DNA of 64,000 bases from Gordius sp. MW1 (taxonomy: Eukaryota; Nematomorpha; Gordioida; Gordea; Gordiidae), in contig OZ038528.1 of assembly GCA_964036665.1 (NCBI GenBank), forward strand, positions 2,796,501 to 2,860,500, read 5' to 3'. Position numbers and translations under genes: made by a program. Below the pieces are notes generated by a model, which saw only the letters and a program-made list of their open reading frames with translations, did not search any database and was not told the DNA's origin. Of this stretch, positions 48,140-59,200 are shown piece after piece (position 1 is the stretch's first letter; the number at the start of each line of letters is the position of its first letter).

Positions 48140-48960
48140 ATGCAATTAATGTTGGAGAGCTATTGCCCGTTACTACTCCGCATCTAAAAATGTCACAAGT
48201 ATCGTAAGTAGATCTCAAAAAACTTAGAGATGCTAAATTGTTCCATTGGTCAGTCTTAAAAGACAGTCTATTAAAACATAAGAGTCTAAAAAACGCATAG
48301 GCCTTTGTAGGGGGTGGGGGGGGGCACATAGTAATTATCAATGTCAGCCAAAAAAAACCTTTGAGAATAATATAAAGGGTTTGCGACGAAACGAGCAGCG
48401 ACATGCAATAGCTCCGCTATTGCCCGTTACAACCGCGCATCACAAAATGTCACAATGAGCGGCGACATCTCAAATAATTTACAGAGGCTAAATTGTTCCC
48501 TTGGTCAGTACCAATAGACAGTCTTTTAATACATAAGAGTCAAAAAAACGCATAGACCTTTGTAGGGGGGGGGGGCACAGAGTAATTATCAATGTTAGTC
48601 AAAAAAAAATGGGGAAAAAAATTTCGATTCACAATTTGGCCAATGGTCATTTTTTTCCATTGGTCAGCAGCCAGGACACGGTGAAAGTGGATATAAATAC
48701 ATAAGAGTCAAAAAAAACGAAAAAAAAAATTCGATTCACAATTTGGCCAATGGTCATTTTTTTTCCATTGGTCAGCAGCCAGAGGACGGCCAAAGAGTCA
48801 TATTAGCAATGGTAATAACAAGAACAATCATAAGAGTCAAAAAAACGAAAAAAATAATTACAATTCACATTTTGGCCAATGGTCATTTTATTACATTGGT
48901 CAGCAGCCATCGCACGGCCAAAAAGTCATATTAGCAATGGTAGTAACAAGAACAATATAT
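48140..48960. repeat. Tandem repeats: 2 x about 255 bp, then 3 units with paired CCAAT boxes
   Basis: 48150-48355 is repeated at 48410-48610 (CTATTGCCCGTTAC, TTGGTCAGT, GACAGTCT, AAACGCATAG, poly-G, AGTAATTATCAATGT). Then three units start near 48635, 48740 and 48868, each with TTTGGCCAATGGTCATTTT and CATTGGTCAGCAGCCA, so CCAAT and its complement alternate. A GC-rich piece (GGGGGCTCCGCC) precedes at 47965-48045. Confidence 0.8.
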
Positions 48961-48977
48961 TAATTTAAAAAAAAAAA

Positions 48978-49062
48978 ATTGGCCTCCCCGGGATTCGAAC
49001 CCACATCCAAGCGGTCTCAGTGGTAAACACGACGAAAAGCGTGACAAGACATTCGGTGCAAG
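48978..49062 (-). other. tRNA-like sequence (B box), probably a SINE or tRNA relic
   Basis: On the minus strand GTGGGTTCGAATCCCGGGG has a perfect pol III B box and a partial T-arm. The acceptor end GGAGGCC has no 5' partner, so a functional tRNA is unlikely. Confidence 0.4.
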
Positions 49063-49379
49063 ACATTCGGTGCAAGACAAGACATCGGAAAATGGAAAGT
49101 GAGCCCATAAATTGCATAGCAATTAATAATTTTTCATGCCGCTTTTAAAAACAATATAGTTCTTCCAACTTGTTTTAGAACGATCTTACAAATCTTAAGA
49201 GCCATCCGTAAAATTATATAAAAGGAATTCTACTATTGGGACTATATTGTGGCAAAAAGCAATATTCGCATAAAGCTCAACAAGGAAAATCGATCGGCAA
49301 ACTGTTTACAGATTTTGGTAGAGTTTTTCGTTGTGAACATAATATTTTTATTTTTTCCTTGTACGTAAGTTTTAATGTC

Positions 49380-49960
49380 GAGGTTGATAACAGCACTTTT
49401 GGCGTCTTTCAAACGTCATAACGTGCAAATTACGGTAAAATTTTAGTTTAATAAATTAGATTTATAAATAAAGTGAAGAGGAATCTATTCAATCCTTGTT
49501 AATTTAATGAACATAAGACATAATTATGAATTGGAACATTATAAAAACAAACTTTTGTTTATACTTTACTAAACACGAATATGGATGTAATCGATATTGG
49601 AACGGGCATTTAGCAGGCCTTAGGTAAATATAGGTCCGTCCTGAGCTAATTAGGTTATATTATAAGGCCCGTCCAGGCCACATCCGTTGTTTTATTTAAA
49701 GCAAAGCCAATCCAAGCTCAGCCCGCGGGCAGGACCATGCAGGTCTCTAGTTGTAGTAGATAAATAACTACAAGCACTTAATTCCTAGTGTCAAAAGGAA
49801 GGAAGGGCGACCTTAAGTCTAGGGAAATTTGTCATTGTAAAAGATAGAGATAAGTAGAGCTAGGTTAAAAAATTGTTTAATGGATGGATTACAGCTAAAA
49901 TTTTAAAAACTTGACGTATAGGGAAAAAACTAAAAATATATAAGGGTTTACCCTCTCTAC
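49380..49960. repeat. Third copy of the ACGTCAAG...CTTAAGGTCG family, with inverted halves
   Basis: TTTCAAACGTCATAACGTGC is forward; GGGCGACCTTAAGTCTAG and TAGTAGATAAATAACTACAAG are reverse relative to the 7.9 kb copy. Between them is a GC-rich hAT-like end (GCAGGACCATGCAGGTCTCT). Confidence 0.55.
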
Positions 49961-50022
49961 TAGAATCTGGAAACAGTTTGCCAATTAATATTGTGTTCAT
50001 TCATTGTTCTTCTTCTTCTTTA

Positions 50023-52575
50023 TCAGTTATTTGGTCCCACATTCGTGTGGTTAGTTTTGATAAGCTTCTTCCATCTTGACGGGGTGAGTGCCATGTCTTG
50101 ACTAATCTCTTTAATTTTCATAACTTTATCGACTTGCCCTTTCCACGTGACACGGGGTCCCCCTCTTCCTCTCTTCCCCGGTACCTCCATGTCCAGTACT
50201 TTTCGATTTAGGTCATCCGTGTCCCTTCTTAGTATCTGCCCATACCACCTTAGCCGATTTTCGTTAATCATGTCCGCCATAAGTTGAATACTCATTTATG
50301 TCATGAGAAAGTCTTTCGTCATATGGTCAGCTCCACCCTATCATTCTCATCTCAGTGGCTTGTAATAGCTTTCCTTCCGTGGTGATTAATGCCCATGCCT
50401 CACTTCCATAGAGTAACACCGGTCTTACGATGGATTTATAAGCTTTGCTCTTCAACCATATTGGCATTTTCTTGTCGCACATTACACCGGATATACTTCG
50501 CCATTTAAGCCATCCTTTTTGGATCCGGACATTGACTTCTGTTGAGCAACGTCCCTCTTGATAAAGCATCGAGCCGAGGTATGTAAACCTGTCTACTTTT
50601 GGGTACTTTAGAGGGTGATCCAGCGATGGGGTGCTAGTACCGTTCATTTCCATGTATCACCGTTTTTCGATCGTTGACATTTAAACCATATCCAGCTAAG
50701 CGCTCCGACCACTTTTCGGCTTCTTCGATTACTTTCTCCCTTGTTTCCTCGCATAGTACTATATCATCGGCATATAGCATACACCATGGCGATGGCTTTT
50801 GAATGTCCCTCGTTATCGTGTCTATAATAATATTAAATAAAAAGGGACTTAAAGCAGATCCTTGATGTAATCCAATTTTAACCCGAAAAGATTTAGAGTG
50901 TCCAACTGTCGTCCTAAAGCAAGAGTTTGAGGCTTCGTATATATTTTTCATAAGCCGTATATATGCGTCCATTTTTTTTTCTCAAGCACCACCATATAAA
51001 ATCGCGGGGGACCGTGTCGTAAGCTTTGTTCGATAAAGACCATATGTAGGTCTTTCCTCTTTTCACCCTACTTATCCATCATTTGTCTTAGTGCGAAGTG
51101 TCGATTGAGAATTGGCCGGCCACAAATGAATTGATTAACCGATATTTCCACCTCACTTTTCAGCCTTGTTACTAAGATCCTTTCCATAAGCTTCAAGGAT
51201 TGGCAAGTTAGCTTGATACCTCTGTAATTGCCACAGTCTTGAGGGTCTCCTTTGCCTTTAAATAAGGATATAATCGTGCTTGCTCTCCATTGATTAGGAA
51301 TTCGCTCTTCTACCAATATCTTGTTAAGGAGGTTCGTCATGGTGGTGACTCCTTCTTCACGACATCCGAGCAATGATTCCATAGGTATTCCATCTGGGCC
51401 ATTTGCTTTTCCTTTTTGCATCTTGTTCATTTGTGTCCTAACTTCATCCTCCTGAAAGAGTTTGTGGTGTTCCACGTTGGTTTTATTAGCTGATTTGTTT
51501 TTCGTTATTTGTTCCCCCCCCCCGCTTACTAGTTTTAATTATCTTTTCGATTGGCTTTTACCACTAGGATAGAAATAGATTTTATTACCCATCTCGAGCG
51601 AGCGATTTTAATTACCATCGCGTTATGGTTTATTATTATATCGAATAAGATCGTTATTTTATTAACGTGATTTAGCAAATATATTTGATAACCTCGATAT
51701 CGCTCGTAGAAAAATAATTATTTTATTTCTGGTGTGATAGTAAATAAAGATTAGTCGGTAGAAATAAAAAGGGAACAAAAAATTCGTCCTCCCTTTTGGG
51801 GGAGGACCGAAATGATTAATAAATCCCCGTTTAATAAATTTCCATCCATCCGACCTTTTAGGTGGGGATTTATTATATAATTATTTTTCTACGAGCGATA
51901 TCGAGGTTATCCAATATATTTGCTAAATCACATTAATAAAATAACAATCTTATTCGATATAATAATAAACCATAATGCGATGGTAATTAAAATCGCTCGC
52001 TCGAGATGGGTAATAAATTCTATTTCTATCCTAGTGGTAAAAGCCAATCGAAAAGATAATTAAAACTAGTAAGCGGGGGGGGGGGGGGAACAAATAACGA
52101 AAAACAAATCAGCTAATAAAACCAACGTGGAACACCACAGAGTTCGACCATACTTATATTTGGCTCAATTTTGGGGAGGGAATCCTTGTCATTTGCAATA
52201 TTCATAAGTTTCTTAAAATATCCTTTCCACCTTTCCATCACTTCTTTCGGCTTGAATAAGGTTTGACCCTTCTCGTTTTTGACTATTTTAAGAACTCCGA
52301 CAGGTGACTTTTCTTCTCCCTTATCTAAGCCAATTTGTACATAAGCCTATCGCCCCCTTTATGTTCCAGTTTGTTTGCCATCTCAGTGTAGGCGGCATTT
52401 TTCGCTTTTGCAACGGCCTTTTTGCGGCCCTCTTTGCGTCCCTATATTCTTGATAATTCTCCGAATATTTTGATTTATACCACCTTTTATATAGAGCTTT
52501 CTTTCTTTCAAAGAAATCTTTAACCGATTGATCCCACCACCATAGCAAAATGGTAATTTTTAAAAATCTAGTCAA
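50023..52575 (-). pseudogene. Non-LTR retrotransposon pol (RTE/BovB-like), dead and split
   Basis: Reverse-transcriptase pieces in transcript order: 52575-52321 (post-endonuclease linker, FFERKKALYKRWYKSKY), 51475-51068 (NGPDGIPMESL; STIISLFKGKGDPQDCGNYR), 50972-50634 (GLHQGSALSPFLFNIIID; catalytic YADDIVL), 50653-50327 (FTYLGSMLYQEG; RPVLLYGSEAWAL) and 50295-50023 (NRLRWYGQILRRDTDD). Pieces lie in different frames, and a 675-bp foldback splits the gene. No endonuclease remains, so the copy is 5'-truncated. The clade call rests on the C-terminal RWYG and RPVLLYGSE blocks and is moderate. Confidence 0.88.
51464..52138. mobile_element. Foldback element inside the retrotransposon
   Basis: 675 bp. 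Left arm GTGGTGTTCCACGTTGGTTT pairs with right arm AAACCAACGTGGAACACCAC; arms run about 300 bp with a loop near 51.8 kb. Flanks AGAGTTT and AGAGTTC suggest a 7-bp TSD with one change. Poly-C in the left arm (about 51515) faces poly-G in the right arm (about 52076). Confidence 0.9.
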
Positions 52576-52655
52576 AACTATATCAAATTTTAAAGAAATT
52601 CTAGATTTACAGGGGGCAGCCGCCCCTCCCTGCCATCCCCTGGCTACGTCTATGA
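52560..52655. mobile_element. Truncated CATGGGCGTAGCC MITE
   Basis: Only the right half: GGGGGCAGCCGCCCCTCC and CTGGCTACGTCTATG, joined directly to the retrotransposon's truncated 5' side. Confidence 0.7.
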
Positions 52656-53001
52656 CTATTTAGATTTAACAGTCACATATAACATGTAGTGTATGTTGGG
52701 CTCGCAATAATACCATGGACATCTAAACAGTTTGTAATAAAGTACCTAGGCCTCCATATCCACTTTTTGGTATATATCACCAGGTATGCACCGTAAAAAA
52801 TATAGAAAGAGAATAATGAAAATGATATAAATTAATTTATTCCTTTTTTACTAAATTTTGTGGAGTGGCCAGAGAGGGACGTGGTTTTAAGATCAAGATT
52901 AAAAAAGACAAAAATAGAACAACGGAAATAAGTGTATTTTAAGCAATGCATCAGAAATAATAGCTCAGCTTTGTTACAATAATGAAATTCACAGTTGTGA
53001 A

Positions 53002-53147
53002 CATGGGCGTAGCCAGCATTGAAGTTAGAAGGGGCAATAATGATTTTTGGAGGAGCAAAATGATCCTTTTTAAAAATTTTAGCCAGCAAACTTTCTAATT
53101 TAGAGGGGGCAGCCGCCTCTCCCTGCTCCTCCTTGGCTACGCCCATG
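53002..53147. mobile_element. CATGGGCGTAGCC MITE with near-perfect TSD
   Basis: 146 bp, ends CATGGGCGTAGCCAGC and TTGGCTACGCCCATG. TSD GTTGTGAA / GTTATGAA (7 of 8). Confidence 0.88.
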
Positions 53148-53583
53148 GTTATGAACAACCCTCACGACTCTTAAAATTGGCGTTTTGTACTCGATAGCTA
53201 ATGGTATCATTTCAAAATACCACAGTCCGAAATACCACTGAATCTCACGTTTTACGAATTTCACGATCGTGAGATTCGTAAATCAAATTACTCATTGCGC
53301 AAGCGCATAATTTCCATTTTTATAATGCGCATGCGTATGCATTTAACAGACCAATCAGATAGCTGCGCATTTTAATAATGCGCATGCGTATGCATTTAAC
53401 AATTATTGCTGCACTATAAAACTTTAAGGGACAGGGATAAGGTTCAGGGTAGTGTTTTAGGTCAGCGTTTTAGGTTAGGGTTAGGGTTAGGATTAGATGC
53501 ACATCAAATTCCCTCCCCATTTGAGATTTAATTTTTCGTGATATTCAGTGTGGCATTTTGGACGGCATTTTGAACCATATTAA

Positions 53584-55792
53584 CCCATTAACGCCCAAAA
53601 GAAAACTACTTGTGAAAATTATTTTTTATATTTATTGTGAGGTATTGAGCACAGTAAAATATTAGGAAAAAAAAATTAAATAAAAACATGAAACAATGAA
53701 AATAAGGGGGTGTACACGGCTGTGTACAATGGGCGGATTAGGAGTGATATTGCCCAAAGCAAGTTCGCTCTACACACAACGTTTTCTCGCAAAGCACGCA
53801 ACGCCAGCGACCTCGATTGTGGCAAATGACGCAACGCACTGGTTTTTCGATGCGCTCGGGGTTGTGACCGTTATTTTTCCGCTCCAGTCCAAGTTTTGCT
53901 GATGACGGTGGACGACTTTTAGTTTTTTTCGTGTATCCTCGAGCAATCGTCCGTCTGTAAAATAATTGATCCATGTATGTCACCTGTCCAGTCTTGCTGA
54001 GTAAAACATGCAGTCTCCAAGCGTTAGATATGGCCATATCTAGGATGTAGGTAAATATTACAAAATATTTAATCATGGACTCATCCACAGACAAATTTTT
54101 ATGAAAAACTCCCCACTGGCACGAATTTCTTTGAATGAGATTATATAACGGTTTCACTTTGAACATTTTATCAGTCGAATCTGCAGCTAGAGAATTGTCG
54201 ACGAAGTGCAGGTTTCTTTTTATGTCCAAAACCTATTACGCGACATGCAATTTGCGAAATGGAACTCCAAGATCTTCATCCAAACTCCAGTAAGCCTTCG
54301 GTAGGCAATTTATGATATCAAGTTAGCATCAATATTCCCAAAAAACTTTTGAAGTCTTCACGATTCAATTCAAAATTATGGCGATTATTTTGTCCTGCGT
54401 ACAAAACACTATTTCCTGCTATCAAGTCCATAACATCTTTATCAAAGAATTTTTTTAACAACATTGTAGGATTGTGATCAATCATTGATTCTACAATATT
54501 TTTTTGTCTGCTTTGAATGGCTTCGGTAACAGTATGGGTTATGCTGTATGTAGGTGAAGTTTTTCTCCACCCAGGTGTGTCTTGACTTTTAGCTCGTTAG
54601 TCTTATGTGATTAGAAAGTGGTTCTTCATCACTGTAGTCCCAGTCAGAAACATCATCGTCGGGATGACGTGGATTTACTTCAATTGTACCTGAAACATCT
54701 TTTGAAAAAGTCGAGGATATCAAATCATCATCATTCCCTTTTTCTTCGTCACTCAGAACATCAAGGTTTGGTGGCACTATTACTATATCGTATTCGATAT
54801 CTTCGTTATCATCGGACATTATCGATTCAAGGGCTTCTTCTAACCTTTTATAGCTATTGTTTTTTGTGAAAGCGCGACGGGTCGCCATTGTGGGATCTTT
54901 GTAAACTTAAAATTCTCTATAGTTTCAACACGTGCGAACTTTGCAAGGAGCAAAAGCGAACTGAAACTGGTTTACTTCCGTTGAAAATACGCAAATCCGT
55001 GAGTCACTGTTAGGCCAAAGTATGTATGAGCGCAATTTACAACAATACAAACTAAACAATTATTGCCGGCAGGTGCCCATTGTACACGCTTGTGTACAGG
55101 GCAATAAACAATAACCCAGCACACCGTAGTTAAAAAATATTGTCATACTAATAGTACATAACGTAATAGTAGGGTCCATATATACATAACAACAACAAAA
55201 AAGTTAAAATATTTTATTATTTATAATAAAAAAAGATAATAATATCTTACCTAATTAATTGTGTTTCAAATCCATATTACGATGATAAACCAATTACATT
55301 TATCTAAGCCTTATTGCCAAATTTTATTTTTTTACAGTTCATTAATATCATATAGTTTTAAAATGAGCAATTATTTTCATAATTATCATAGAAAGAATAC
55401 ACGAAATGACCCTCCGAAGAGGTGTACACAAGCGTGTACGGCGGGCGGTTTGAAATTTTGTTGAAATAAAGATTTATAATACGATTCCGGTTGGGGTTTT
55501 TATAAAGATAACCCGATTTACGACGGGTGGAAACCGCGAATCAAATAAGAATAACTCTAATTTATATGTCATCTAGGACACATTTTAAATTAGAGACTAA
55601 TTTGACTAAATTATCCCTATCTCTTTTAGAATGTGACTTGAAAATGAACAGACATATAACGTTTTCGCTCTTATTGGAGCTCATCAGCATGCCATAGTTA
55701 ATTCTCTAGTCACATAGTAATCGAGATAGCTATATATAAGGCCAAATTAGATTTTCACGTTTACGGTGTTTAAGGATAAAACTCATAATGGG
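53584..55792 (-). mobile_element. piggyBac element, decayed, TTAA target
   Basis: 2209 bp, ends CCCATTAACGCC and the complement of CATAATGGG, flanked by TTAA (53580-53583, 55793-55796). Near-palindromes of the type TGTACAC...GTGTACA occur inside at about 53710, 55081 and 55423. A broken transposase lies on the minus strand. Confidence 0.92.
53738..54888 (-). pseudogene. piggyBac transposase pseudogene
   Basis: ATG at 54888 opens an acidic N-terminus (54888-54589), then a stop; the reading continues in the next frame with QNNRHNFELNREDFKSFLG and shifts again near 54300. 54229-53738 reads DIKRNLHFVDNS, LSVDESMIKYF (one catalytic Asp block), then jumps to DMAISNAWRLH and ends in the Cys-rich finger RCVICHNRGRWRCVLCEKTL. 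The middle of the catalytic core, with the other acidic residues, is deleted. Confidence 0.9.
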
Positions 55793-56246
55793 TTAATAGC
55801 TAATATTCTAGTCAGCTGATGTAAAAATTTTCAAACAAAAGATGCTAAATGCAATCTGCATATTTGGATGGTAGACTAAAATCTATTAAATTTTCTATTA
55901 GCTTATAGATCCAGTTAAAAATTTGCAGGCTTTAGTTTCAATTATTATAGCAAATTTACAAAATATCCAAACAAATGGTATATTATTTATGTAAAATTAA
56001 TAAACTTATTTAGTAAATTCACTTAAAAAGTGTCATGAAAATTATCAAAAAAATGTGATATCATTACCTTTTAATAATATGTAAGCATGATTATGTTTGT
56101 TAGTACGTTCTGCTGGTAATCATATATATTTTTAGAATTATAATTTATTTTTTATGGCATTTATTCATATAAAAAAATTATGTAATAATTTATGTATAAA
56201 GATAAAAGGTTTTATTGATAATTATATAAAAAACTTTTTAAATTAG

Positions 56247-59200
56247 TGTTGAAATTCAAGATGAAATTAACAAGCAAACAAAGTCAACTACGCTTATATT
56301 CAAGAAAGTTCTGCAATCTTATTTAAAATTTGAAAAGGTAACTTTTTTATATTTTTTGTAGCATGACAATTTTTATTTTATTTTTTTTACTCTAAGTTAG
56401 ATAGAATTAGACTTGAAAAGATTCGAAATGAGTTTCATGATCTTGTCAAGGAGTATGGACGTTTACAGGTGATTTTAAAAATATTTTTATAAATTATGTT
56501 TTGATATATAATTTCATAGCAAATGATTTTTTAACTTAAGGGTTAATGATCTTTTAATACTTTACACGTCAAAGTCTGTCATTCTAACTTACCAGCAGCG
56601 TTCATTTTATTTTCATTATTTTTAGATATACAATATGTGTTAAAAATCATAAAATATTTATTATGCCTCCTTCTTGTCCCCAAATACATTGTTGCCTTAT
56701 AGACTCCTTGAATGTTCCCATTGCCCACACCCTAATCAGAACACCCATAACAATATAAGTTGCTAAACGTTTTTAAAAACGCTTAATTTTTCAAATCTAT
56801 TATCAGAGATAATAATAAGATTTTTCAGTTTATATTGATGAAAAATTGAGCATTTGGCATTATGGCAACATCCTTAAAATGAATTGATGTAAAACCCAGC
56901 ATCTTATCTTTACTTTCTATAAAACCTGGCTACCCATTTTTTATATTAATGCTGTACTCCTAGCAAAATGTAAAAATTTCAAAAAACTCATACTTTTAAC
57001 TCTACCCTTACTTGTAAACTGCCAATTTGCCTTTTTTATTAAACTCATGCAATTTAACCTACCTAAGTCTACAATCTAAGTGTAATGGATAATAAGCCAT
57101 AAAAGTTATTTAAAAAATCAAAATAATCTTTAAGTTACATCATTCATGTGCCTTGTTTAGTGTTCATTCATAGACTAACAATACAATAGTCTGGTGAACG
57201 CCTACTCTTTGCACCAAAATTTAATATGTAACTTTGGCCCTTTTTGGGAGTTTTTCATTAAAAATTGCAAAATTCATGGGCGAAAATCAATAGAACATTA
57301 TCCGTCTCGCTCTCCTCTATACATAAAATTAACATGCAATTATATTCAATTAAATAAAATAAATAGCGTTGAATTTGTTCATATTTGCCATAATAAGCAG
57401 TTGTTTTATGCCTGTCTTTTGTATTATGTGTCAATAGGCATTTAGCTGATAAAACGATTAAAGCTCCAAAAAGAATCTTTTTAGATAGCTAAAAGCTTCA
57501 CTCATACACGTTCTGTCGTAATCTAAAAAAATATTTTAAACTTTAAAAACATTTTATTTGTTAGTTTTTTTTAGATAAAAATTAGTTTATTGACATATAT
57601 CTGATCATAATGCGATTAGCTTAAAATGCATTTATTATATTATTATATAATAAAAGGGATGTTATTTAAATGCTCAGTTAAAAAATCAAAAATGCTCAGT
57701 AAAATATGCTCAGTATTTTATTAATGTGCTCAGTAAAAAATTCAAAAATGCTCAGTTATAAATCCAAAGTGCTCAGTAAATAATCTTAATATTGCTCAGT
57801 TATAAATCCAAAATGCTCAGTATTTTCAAAAAAAATGCTTATTAATTTTAATAAATAATACTCAATCTTGATCTATTTAACACTAATATTTTGTAATAAT
57901 GAAGTTAAATTGAGTGTGTGGAAATTGAAATAGTTTATTTTGATTTTTAAATTTTTAAAGGTTATAAGGTATCTTAGTGTCTTGAAATTTTCCCTTTAAG
58001 TCCTCCCTTCTCTCAATTCAAATAAATAAATGGCAAGTTAAAAAATCTATAAAAAGTAATGACCTATAATTCCAATTTTAAATGCTCTCCCTTTCCCTTC
58101 GTAAATTTTACATGTTTATAATGTATTTTTTTGCAAACTTTGTTGAGATTTATCAATCAAAGGGAGAATATAAAATTTTTATTTGAATATAATCACAAAT
58201 ATTTACAAATACAGATTAATAATAATAATTAACAATTTAAAATGAAAAATAGACAAATTTTGCTGGAGACAACTTTCATTTCAAAAACCTAAAATTTGTT
58301 ATATAATCAATGTTAAATAATCTAAACTCCATTACTGCACAATAAAGGCTGATTTAGCCTTTGAGGGTCTGCCTCGTTTTCTTTTTTGCCCTATAGGCAC
58401 ACTTTTTACTTCTTTAGGTGGTTGGCAAAATTTAAGTATAATTGCCAACCCAACGACATGTTTGCAAATATATTGTTTACAAAACGATAGACAATTGCAC
58501 TTGGGGGGGGGGGGAGGTAGTTTATGAAATAAAATTTATTTTAATTAACATATAAACAAAAATAAACCATTTTTCAGGCGAGCGCTTTGACTCCATGGGA
58601 AACACGCAAGACTCTTACGTGGATATCTTGGGTTCGAATCTCGCTCTAGGATTTTATTTTAAAAACTAATTCTTAGTTACTTTGCATAAATAAAAAAATT
58701 ACTGACAAGATTTGAATAAAAAACTGAACAAATGAATATTATACTGAACAAATAATTAAATTACTGAACATTAAATTATTTACTGAGCATTTAATTATTC
58801 TGAGCATTTAATTATTCTACTGAGCATTTGTTTATTCTACTGAGCATTTGAATATTCTACTGAGCAAAAAATGAATTAATTACTGAGCATAATAATTTGT
58901 TCTCTAATAAAAGCGTTATATGAGTAATATGTCTTCATCCATGGGCCTCTAGCCTGCATAGGAATTAGAGGGGCCAATAATGATTTAGAAAGGGGCAAAA
59001 TGATCATTTTTTAAACGATATTTTAATAAGTTTCAACACTTTTTTGAATTTAGAGGGGGGCAGCTGCCCCCCGCCCCCCCCCCCCCCCCCCCTGGCTCTT
59101 TTAAAAAGGACAGGAATCCAAAAAGCCTTGAAATTAAATTTTGCGCTTAAAATTGTTATAGATTGTTTCAATAAAATGAGGAGTAATATTTAGGGGGAGG

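Larger units (their letters stand above)
53203..55795. mobile_element. MULE-type MITE with TTAGGG-like core, copy 3, interrupted by piggyBac
   Basis: Starts GGTATCATTTCAAAATACCA. The right end TTTTGAACCATATTA is split by the piggyBac element at TTAA. The 9-bp TSD ATAGCTAAT is at 53194-53202 and, beyond piggyBac, at 55796-55804. Core has ATCACGATCGTGAGATTCGT, GCGCATGCGTATGCATTTAA twice, and TTAGGTTAGGGTTAGGGTTA. Confidence 0.85.
57657..58904. mobile_element. Short MULE with TGCTCAGTA-repeat ends, 9-bp TSD
   Basis: 1248 bp inside a syntaxin intron. TSD TAATAAAAG (57648-57656, 58905-58913). The left 180 bp is an irregular array of ATGCTCAGTA units; the right 170 bp is the inverted array (TACTGAGCAT). 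Between them lies a SWIM-finger coding fragment and a tRNA-like piece. Confidence 0.92.

Noticed and set aside
48978-49062. Functional tRNA gene on the minus strand
   Set aside because: B box is good, but the acceptor stem has no 5' partner and the anticodon arm does not fold; kept only as a tRNA-like relic.
54618-54869. Plus-strand 83-codon frame
   Set aside because: Shadow of the acidic N-terminus of the piggyBac transposase on the other strand.
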